Part shown: piece by piece, positions 1 to 6,975 of the stretch
Position numbering within the stretch: position 1 is the first letter of the stretch
How the letters are laid out: each line of letters begins with the position of its first letter
From: an uncultured Arenimonas sp.
GTDB taxonomy: Bacteria; Pseudomonadota; Gammaproteobacteria; Xanthomonadales; Xanthomonadaceae
Direction: 5' to 3'
Assembly (NCBI GenBank): GCA_946885815.1
Contig: CAMPHE010000047.1
Coordinates: 1-9,860, forward strand
Length of the DNA: 9,860 nucleotides
Position numbers and translations under genes: made by a program
The notes under the pieces: model-generated
The model's database searches: none
Told to the model about the DNA's origin: nothing
Seen by the model: only the letters and a program-made list of their open reading frames with translations

Positions 1-2
1 GG

Positions 3-866
3 ATGCAGTTGACGTTTCCCAACGGCGAGCACGCGGACGTCGCGCTGGACGGCGAGGTGACCATCGGCAGCCGCGACGGTGCCCGCGTGCGCCTCGCCGA
101 CGCCGGCCTCGCGCCGCTGCACGCCAGCATCCTTTCCGACCGGCGGGGTCTCTGGCTGCGCGTGCCGGCCGGCGTACCCGGGGTGCACCTGAACGCGCGC
201 CCGGTACGGCGCCTGGCGCAGCTGCGTCCAGGCGACCTGGTGTGCCTCGACCGCGTGCGGCTGGTCGTGCGCGGCGAAGACGATCCCGCGATCGAACGAC
301 GCATACCGGCCGGCCCGCCGGCGCCGATGAGCGATGCACAGCGCGTCGCCGCCACGCGCGTCGTGCTGCGCGGGCTGTCGGGGCAGCATTACGGCCGCAC
401 CTACACGCTGACCGAACCGCGGCTGATCGGCCGCGGCGCCAGCGCCGACATCCGCATCGACGATGCCGCGATCGCCGAGCGCCACGCGATGGTCGAGCTG
501 CACGGCGACCGGGTCGTGCTGCGCGCGCTCGGCGGGGATGGCAGTCATCTCAACGGCACCGCCGTACGCGATGCGGTGCTGTCACCCGGCGACCAGCTGG
601 CGGTCGACCAGCACCGGTTCCTGCTGGAGGCGCCGGGGCTGCCGTTGCGAGGGCAGTCGACCGCGACGAAGCCGGCGATGGCCACGCATACGCAGACGAT
701 GAAGGCGGTGCGCATTCCGGTCGCGAGCGACCCCGCGCCCGACCCGGCGCGCGACCCGGGCTCTTCCCCGGGCGGTCGCGACCCCGCGGCGCTGTGGTGG
801 CTGATCGCCGCCGCGACGGTGCTCGCCGCCGCGCTCACCGCGTTGCTGGTCTACGCGCCGCGCTGA
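3..866 (+). CDS. Tail-anchored protein with two FHA domains
   Basis: The 287-residue product has two forkhead-associated (FHA) modules and one C-terminal membrane segment. FHA1 spans about residues 1-90 (I21-G22, H40, N64). FHA2 spans about 118-210 and keeps G143-R144, H161 and N184-G185. FHA domains normally bind phosphothreonine. Here FHA1 has Ser23 where the usual GR arginine sits, and both domains have Ala in place of the Ser of the SxxH motif, so canonical binding is doubtful, especially in FHA1. A Pro/Asp/Ala-rich linker (about 240-262) leads to a hydrophobic helix at about 264-284, followed by only a few residues. This suggests tail anchoring with the FHA domains in the cytoplasm. The ATG lies 3 bp from the window edge, so its ribosome binding site is not visible and an upstream start cannot be excluded, although FHA1 begins immediately after this Met. 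The 3' end overlaps msrQ tail to tail. The partner kinase or client is unknown. Confidence 0.85.
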   Translation: MQLTFPNGEHADVALDGEVTIGSRDGARVRLADAGLAPLHASILSDRRGLWLRVPAGVPGVHLNARPVRRLAQLRPGDLVCLDRVRLVVRGEDDPAIERRIPAGPPAPMSDAQRVAATRVVLRGLSGQHYGRTYTLTEPRLIGRGASADIRIDDAAIAERHAMVELHGDRVVLRALGGDGSHLNGTAVRDAVLSPGDQLAVDQHRFLLEAPGLPLRGQSTATKPAMATHTQTMKAVRIPVASDPAPDPARDPGSSPGGRDPAALWWLIAAATVLAAALTALLVYAPR

Positions 867-1518
867 ACGCGCGACGGCGGCGGGTGCCACCGCCACCAGA
901 GCCGTGCCCCGAGCAGCGCGGCGGCGACCGCGGCGTAGATCAGCGGCTCGCGCAGATCCGATTTCACCAGCCACAGGAAATGCAGCACGCCGAGGATCGC
1001 CGCGACGTACACCGCGCGGTGCAACTGGCCCCAGCGACGGCCGAGACGGCGCATCCACCCGCGGGTGGACGTGATCGCCAGCGGCAACAGCAGCAGCCAC
1101 GCGGTGAACCCGACGGTGATGTAGGGACGCTTGGCGATGTCGGCGAAAAGCTGCGTCCAGTAGCCGCCGAGATCCAGCACCAGATAGGTCGACAGGTGCA
1201 GGCACGCGTAGAAGAACGCGTACAGCCCCAGCAGTCGCCGGAAGCGGATCGGCCACGACGCGCCGCTCAGTCGCCGCAGCGGCGTCATCGCGAGGCACGC
1301 CAGCAGCAGCCGGAGCGCCCAGTCGCCGGTCGCGTGGGTGATCGCCGCGACGGGGTCGGCGCCGAGCCCGGCGGTGGGAAGCACCGACGCGACGGCCGCG
1401 AGCGGGTCGAGGCCGCGGACGTCGATCAGCGCGCCACGCACCAGCTGCAGCAGCGGCATGAGCGCGGCGGCATGTGCGAGCGCCTTGAGTGCGAACCAGC
1501 GGGCATCGAACCCGCGGC

Positions 1519-1528
<10 letters not shown>
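851..1528 (-). CDS. msrQ: MsrQ, heme-binding membrane subunit of the MsrPQ methionine sulfoxide reductase
   Basis: The product is a 225-residue integral membrane protein of the ferric-reductase-like family. By family knowledge it passes electrons from the quinone pool or flavin reductase to periplasmic MsrP, which repairs oxidised methionine. The sequence shows several hydrophobic helices and the His residues expected as heme ligands: H65, H111 (ACLHLS), H170 (QLHRAVY) and H183 (VLHFLW). [14 protein letters not shown] and LAITSTRGW are typical blocks. A segment of about 20 residues after the first helix (about 35-54) looks longer than in the E. coli protein of about 211 residues. I place the start at GTG 1528, which overlaps the msrP stop by 10 nt and so favours translational coupling. 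CTG 1522 is a near alternative. The next ATG, at 1459, would remove part of the conserved first helix. The stop overlaps the end of the FHA gene on the other strand. Confidence 0.92.
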
Positions 1529-2493
<965 letters not shown>

Positions 2494-2499
2494 CGTGAT

Positions 2500-2505
2500 C
2501 TCCTT
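2500..2505 (-). promoter_or_regulatory. Strong Shine-Dalgarno site for msrP
   Basis: Read on the minus strand, AAGGAG lies just upstream of the ATG at 2493 with a 6-nt spacer (GATCACG region). It is one of the best Shine-Dalgarno matches in the window and fixes the msrP start. Confidence 0.8.
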
Positions 2506-2528
2506 CGCCCGGGTGTCGGGGGACGGTG

Positions 2529-2536
2529 GCTATACT
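2529..2536. promoter_or_regulatory. Candidate shared -10 element of divergent msrP and c-di-GMP gene promoters
   Basis: The 73-bp gap between the divergent genes is GC-rich except for GCTATACT. On the plus strand TATACT (2531-2536) matches TATAAT at five of six positions and would start transcription near 2543, about 24 nt before ATG 2567. On the minus strand the same bases read TATAGC (2534-2529), a weaker -10, starting near 2522 and about 28 nt before the msrP ATG. No convincing -35 is visible for either direction. The positions fit both genes, but the element is called by eye only. Confidence 0.4.
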
Positions 2537-2566
2537 CGACGCTCTGGCCGACCCCCGGGAAACGCG

Positions 2567-5500
2567 ATGCGTCTGCTCGACGCGTTCGAACCGTCCGACA
2601 GCGCCGTGGCGATCGTCCGCGCGAGCGACGGCGTGCTCGTCGGCGTCAATGCCGCGTTCGAGCGTAGCACCGGCCACGGTCGCCTGCAGGTGATCGGCCG
2701 CCGGTTCGACGACTCGACGCTGTGGGCCGATCGCGGCTTCGGGGGTGAACTCTGGGGCCTGCTGCAGGTGCGCGAGCGCGTCGTTCGCCTGCCGGCGCGG
2801 CTGGCATGCGCGGACGGCCGCGTGCTGCCGGTGGAGGTGAGCGCCGAGTTCGCGATGGACGGTGGCGAGCGGGTGCTGTTCTGCCTGCTTCACCTCGCGG
2901 CGGACGGGCCCGACTCGGCCGAGCAGGCGCGTGACCGCGTGCTCTACCGCTCGCTGTACCTCGCGGCGTCGGAAGGCATCTATCGCAGCCTGCCCGGCGG
3001 CGGTTTCCTCGACGTCAATCCGGCGATGGCGCGCATCTTCGGTTTCGACTCGCCGGAGGACATGCTCGCCGAATGCGGCGAGGACGCGTCCGGGCTGTAC
3101 GTGGATGCCGCCCAGGCGGCGTGGATCGCGGGCGAACTCGCCGCCGGCCACCGGCTCGAGAACCATCGCGCGCAGGTCCGGCGCCGCGACGGGCGCGTGA
3201 TCTGGATCGGCGAGAACGCCCGGGCCATCCGCGACCGCCAGGGCGTGGTGCTGTTCCACGAGGGTTCGCTGGTCGACATCACGGCGCAGGTGGCGGCCGA
3301 GCAGGCGCTGCTGCAGTCGCAGCAGCTCTACCAGGTGCTGGTCGACAACAGCCGCGACGGTGTCTTCCTGATCCAGCGCGGCCGCGTGCTGTTCGCGAAC
3401 GAAGCGATGGCACAGATCCTCGGCTGGGAGGTCGCCCGGCTCGTCGGCATGGATTACATGGCACTCGTCGATCCCGACGATCTCGCCGCGCAGGATGCGC
3501 GCCGCGCGCAGCGCGAGGCGGGTTCGCGCGAGGCGCAGGTCTACGAAGTGCACCTCGTCCGGCGGGACGGGCGCCGGATCCTGTGCGAGGTCCGCGCCGA
3601 CGCCGTCGAGTTCCAGGGCGACGTCGCGTCGACCGGCACGCTGCGCGACGTGACCGAGGACCGCGCCCGGCAGCAGGCCGTCGCCGAAGCGGAGCGGCGC
3701 TATCGCGAGCTGTTCGAAGGCTCGCCCGCCGGGTTGTTCCGCACCGGTCTCGATGGCGAGATCATGGAGATCAACCCGATGTTCGCCCGCATGCTCGGGT
3801 ACGACTCCCCGGCGCGCTTCCGCGCGGAAGTCGGCGACATGCGGAGCGTCTATGCCGATCCCGACGAGCGCGCGCAGCTGGTCCGGCGTGCCTTCGAGGC
3901 CGGGCAGGTCGACCACTACGAGACGCGCGTGCGGATGCGCGACGGCCGGCTGCGGTGGGTCAGCGCCAGCGTCCGGCTGATCGCCGGGGCCGACGGCGCG
4001 CCGGCGCACCTGACCGGCTCGGTGCTCGACGTCGACGAACGACACGCGATCCAGGCGGCGCTGCGCCATTCGGAAAACCGCTACCGCACGCTGGTGGAGC
4101 ACAGCCAGGTCGGCGTCTTCATCATGCTCGAGGACCATTACACGTACGCCAACCAGGCGTTCGCGCGGATGCTCGGTTACACCGAAGCGGAACTGGTCGG
4201 ACTCGATTTCCGCGCGATCATGGCGCCCGACGCGGTGCCGCGCTCGGAGCGGCGCGACCGGCGACGCAAGGCCGGCGAAACCGTCGAGCCGGATTTCGAG
4301 ACCTGCCTGCTGCATCGCGACGGCCACCGCGTGCAGGTGCGGGTGAGCATCGGCCCGGTGCAGCTCGACGGCGTCGAACACCTCACCGGCACGGTGCTCG
4401 ACGTGACGCGGCAGCGCGAGGCCGAGGAGCGGTTGCGTTTCCATGCGACGCACGATCCGCTCACCGGACTGCCGAACCGGATGCTGTTCAACCAGCGGCT
4501 CGCCGAAGCGATGCAGCCCGCGGCGGGGGCGGACGCCCGCGACGACGGCTACGCGGTGCTGTTCCTCGACCTCGACGGGTTCAAGTGGGTGAACGACAGC
4601 CTCGGTCACGGGGCCGGCGACCGCCTGCTGGTGGAGATCGCGCGGCGACTCGAGGACCACCTGCTGCGCGACGTGCTGATCGCGCGTTACGGCGGCGACG
4701 AGTTCACGCTGCTGCCCGACGGTCCGTGCGGACTGGACCGGGCGGTGGCGATCGCGCGGCGGGTGCTGAGGCTGTTCGAGCAGCCGTTCGATCTGGCCGG
4801 GCAGCAGGTGTTCTCGGCGGCGAGCCTCGGCATCGTCATCGGCCGCCCCGACTACGAATCGCCCGACCAGGTGCTGCGCGACGCCGACACGGCGATGTAC
4901 CGCGCGAAGGCGGCGGGGAAGTCGGGGTTCGTCGTGTTCGACGAGGGCATGCACCAGCAGGCGCTGAGCCGGTTGCAGCTCGAAACCGACTTCCGGCTCG
5001 CGTTCGAGCGCGGCGAGTTCCGGTTGCACTACCAGCCGATCGTGCAGCTCGCCGGCGGCCGGCTGGTCGGCGCGGAGGCGCTGGTGCGCTGGCAGCATCC
5101 GACGCGCGGCCTGCTGGCACCGGGCGAGTTCCTCGCGATCGCCGAGGAGACGGGTCTGATCGTCGACCTCGACGCGTGGGCCCTGCGCGAGGCCTGCGGG
5201 CAGCTCGCGCGGTGGCGCGAGCGGCTCCCGGGCGGCGCCGCGCTGACGATGAACGTCAACGTGGACGAGCGGCAGATGGTGTCGCCCGACATCGTCGAGG
5301 AAGTGTTCTCGCTGCTGCAGAAGCACCGCCTGCCGCCGGCGTCGCTGCGGCTGGAGGTCACCGAGACGGCGTTCCGCGCCGGCCGCACCCAGGCCGAGCA
5401 GCGGCTGCTCGCGCTCAAGGCGCTCGGTGTCGGTCTGGTGGTCGACGATTTCGGCACGGGGTATTCGTCGCTCGAGTCGTTCGCGGCCTCGCCGTTCGAC

Positions 5501-5755
5501 GCGCTGAAGATGGACCAGCTGTTCATCCGCGACATCGAGACCAATCCGCGGCATCGCGCGATCGTGCGCACGATCACTTCGTTCGCCGACGAACTCGGGC
5601 TCACGCTCACGGCCGAAGGCATCGAGACCGAAGGACAGCGCGCGATGCTCGAATCGATCGGTTGCCAGTACGGACAGGGTTATCTGTTCGCGCGCGCGCT
5701 GGCGCCGGCCGAGTTCGAACGGGTCTACGCCGGCGCGACGCGCATCGCCGGCTGA
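2567..5755 (+). CDS. Five-PAS, GGDEF and EAL cyclic-di-GMP turnover protein
   Basis: The 1062-residue product is predicted to make and/or degrade cyclic di-GMP in response to PAS input. There is no signal peptide or membrane segment, so it should be cytosolic. Domains in order: PAS1 (about 1-115), PAS2 (from 127), PAS3 (from 255), PAS4 (from 379), PAS5 (from 506), GGDEF (about 630-795) and EAL (about 810-1055). The cyclase signature GGDEF is intact at 709-713. The usual RxxD inhibitory site five residues upstream is absent (LRDV instead). The EAL domain keeps E837-A-L, the VTE glutamate, the D960-D961-F-G motif, the K of ALKMD, the E of AEGIET and the Q of QGYLF, so phosphodiesterase activity is plausible. 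The start is set at ATG 2567, with GGGA at 2557-2560. The frame stays open to 2450, but that would run into msrP and add a low-complexity tail. No PAS cofactor motif is recognisable, so the signal sensed is unknown. The gene appears monocistronic. Confidence 0.95.
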   Translation: MRLLDAFEPSDSAVAIVRASDGVLVGVNAAFERSTGHGRLQVIGRRFDDSTLWADRGFGGELWGLLQVRERVVRLPARLACADGRVLPVEVSAEFAMDGGERVLFCLLHLAADGPDSAEQARDRVLYRSLYLAASEGIYRSLPGGGFLDVNPAMARIFGFDSPEDMLAECGEDASGLYVDAAQAAWIAGELAAGHRLENHRAQVRRRDGRVIWIGENARAIRDRQGVVLFHEGSLVDITAQVAAEQALLQSQQLYQVLVDNSRDGVFLIQRGRVLFANEAMAQILGWEVARLVGMDYMALVDPDDLAAQDARRAQREAGSREAQVYEVHLVRRDGRRILCEVRADAVEFQGDVASTGTLRDVTEDRARQQAVAEAERRYRELFEGSPAGLFRTGLDGEIMEINPMFARMLGYDSPARFRAEVGDMRSVYADPDERAQLVRRAFEAGQVDHYETRVRMRDGRLRWVSASVRLIAGADGAPAHLTGSVLDVDERHAIQAALRHSENRYRTLVEHSQVGVFIMLEDHYTYANQAFARMLGYTEAELVGLDFRAIMAPDAVPRSERRDRRRKAGETVEPDFETCLLHRDGHRVQVRVSIGPVQLDGVEHLTGTVLDVTRQREAEERLRFHATHDPLTGLPNRMLFNQRLAEAMQPAAGADARDDGYAVLFLDLDGFKWVNDSLGHGAGDRLLVEIARRLEDHLLRDVLIARYGGDEFTLLPDGPCGLDRAVAIARRVLRLFEQPFDLAGQQVFSAASLGIVIGRPDYESPDQVLRDADTAMYRAKAAGKSGFVVFDEGMHQQALSRLQLETDFRLAFERGEFRLHYQPIVQLAGGRLVGAEALVRWQHPTRGLLAPGEFLAIAEETGLIVDLDAWALREACGQLARWRERLPGGAALTMNVNVDERQMVSPDIVEEVFSLLQKHRLPPASLRLEVTETAFRAGRTQAEQRLLALKALGVGLVVDDFGTGYSSLESFAASPFDALKMDQLFIRDIETNPRHRAIVRTITSFADELGLTLTAEGIETEGQRAMLESIGCQYGQGYLFARALAPAEFERVYAGATRIAG

Positions 5756-5761
5756 CCTCCC

Positions 5762-5781
5762 GCGCGCCGCGTCCGGCGCGC
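5762..5781 (+). terminator. GC hairpin after the c-di-GMP gene, possible terminator
   Basis: Six bases after the TGA, GCGCGCCG (5762-5769) and CGGCGCGC (5774-5781) form a perfect 8-bp stem around a CGTC loop. No T-run follows, so it is not a canonical intrinsic terminator. In a genome this GC-rich it may still pause or end transcription, or protect the 3' end. Chance occurrence is possible at this base composition. Confidence 0.35.
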
Positions 5782-5835
5782 CCGCGAAACGCCCGGTGTC
5801 GGCCCGCGGCGCGCCATCGCTGCCGCGCGACCGCG

Positions 5836-5844
5836 TGCTAGCCT
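5836..5844 (+). promoter_or_regulatory. Candidate extended -10 promoter of serC
   Basis: TGCTAGCCT reads as an extended -10 (TG, one base, TAGCCT). Transcription would start near 5851, giving a leader of about 21 nt before ATG 5872. TAGCCT matches only three or four bases of TATAAT and no -35 is clear. It is supported mainly by its position after the hairpin at 5762-5781 and before the first gene of the cluster. Confidence 0.3.
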
Positions 5845-5858
5845 TCCGGCGTCGTTTT

Positions 5859-5863
5859 GGAGG
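5859..5863 (+). promoter_or_regulatory. Shine-Dalgarno site fixing the serC start
   Basis: GGAGG at 5859-5863 (within TTGGAGGGG) lies 8 nt before ATG 5872. This decides against the in-frame TTG at 5857, which overlaps the site itself, and gives a 361-residue SerC that begins at the family's usual N-terminus (MSRAFNFSAGP). Confidence 0.85.
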
Positions 5864-5871
5864 GGACCCCG

Positions 5872-6957
5872 ATGTCGCGTGCGTTCAATTTCAGCGCCGG
5901 TCCGGCGACGCTGCCGGAGGCGGTCCTGCGGCAGGTGCAGGCCGAAATGCTCGAGTGGCAGGGCGAGCGCGCCTCGGTGATGGAAGTGAGCCATCGCGGC
6001 CGCGCGTTCATCGACTGCGCCGCCGCGGCCGAACGCGACCTGCGCGCGCTGATGGCGATTCCGGACGCGTACCACGTGCTGTTCCTGCAGGGCGGCGCCA
6101 CCACGCTCGCCGCGCTGCTGCCGATGAACCTGGCCGGGCCCGGCGCCACGGCGGACTACGTACTGACCGGGCACTGGGGCGAGAAGGCGCTCGACAACGC
6201 GCGGCCGCTGCTTCGCGCCAATGTGGCCGCGTCCGGCCGCGGGGGCGGCTACACGGCGATACCCGCTCGCGACGGCTGGGCGCTGACGCCGGGCGCCGCG
6301 TACGTGCACTACACGTCGAACGAGACCATCCACGGCGTCGAGTTCCCCGATGTGCCGGAGGTCGGCGACGTGCCGCTGGTCGCCGACATGTCGTCGAACT
6401 TCCTGTCGGCGCCGCTGGACGTGTCCCGCTTCGGCGTCCTGTACGGCGGTGCGCAGAAGAACCTCGGGCCGTCGGGGCTCGCGATCGCGATCATCCGCAA
6501 GGACCTGCTGGGTCGCCACGGGCGCGACCTGCCCCCGATCCTCGATCTCGTGAACCAGGCGAAGAACGATTCGATGTTCAACACGCCGCCGACCTTCGCG
6601 TGGTACGTGCTCGGGCTCGTGCTGCAGTGGGCGAAGGGGCAGGGCGGCGTCGACGCGATCGGCGCGGCCAACGCGCGCAAGGCGGCGCGGCTGTACGCGG
6701 CGATCGACGGATCGGGCGGGTTCTATCGCAATACCGTCGAGGCGTCGGCGCGCTCGCGGATGAACGTGCCGTTCTTCCTGCCGGACGCGAAGCTCGACGC
6801 CGAATTCCTCGAGGGCGCCGAGGCGGCGGGACTGCTCGGGCTGAAGGGTCATCGCGCCGTCGGGGGCATGCGCGCGTCGCTCTACAACGCGATGCCGGAG
6901 GCCGGCGTGCAGGCGCTGGCCGACTACATGGCCGGTTTCGCGCAGACGCGCGGCTGA
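5872..6957 (+). CDS. serC: Phosphoserine aminotransferase SerC
   Basis: SerC is a cytosolic PLP enzyme. It converts 3-phosphohydroxypyruvate and glutamate to phosphoserine in serine synthesis and can also act in pyridoxal phosphate synthesis. The 361-residue length matches the family (E. coli about 362). The N-terminal FNFSAGPATLP, VSHRGRAF, LFLQGGATT, HYTSNETIHG and ADMSSNF blocks are all present. The PLP lysine is K196 in YGGAQKNLGPSG. FNTPPTF and GGMRASLYNA, with its substrate-binding Arg, follow. The gene is complete and its codon use matches its neighbours. aroA begins 18 bp after the stop, so the two are probably cotranscribed, as in the classical serC-aroA operon. No pheA or hisC lies between them, unlike some relatives. 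Confidence 0.98.
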   Translation: MSRAFNFSAGPATLPEAVLRQVQAEMLEWQGERASVMEVSHRGRAFIDCAAAAERDLRALMAIPDAYHVLFLQGGATTLAALLPMNLAGPGATADYVLTGHWGEKALDNARPLLRANVAASGRGGGYTAIPARDGWALTPGAAYVHYTSNETIHGVEFPDVPEVGDVPLVADMSSNFLSAPLDVSRFGVLYGGAQKNLGPSGLAIAIIRKDLLGRHGRDLPPILDLVNQAKNDSMFNTPPTFAWYVLGLVLQWAKGQGGVDAIGAANARKAARLYAAIDGSGGFYRNTVEASARSRMNVPFFLPDAKLDAEFLEGAEAAGLLGLKGHRAVGGMRASLYNAMPEAGVQALADYMAGFAQTRG

Positions 6958-6975
6958 CGTGCCCGTGCGGACCGC

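Noticed and set aside
755..772. CCCGGG repeated as an inverted repeat around CTCTTC
   Set aside because: It lies inside the Pro/Gly/Asp-rich linker of the FHA protein, and short CCCGGG palindromes are common at this GC content.
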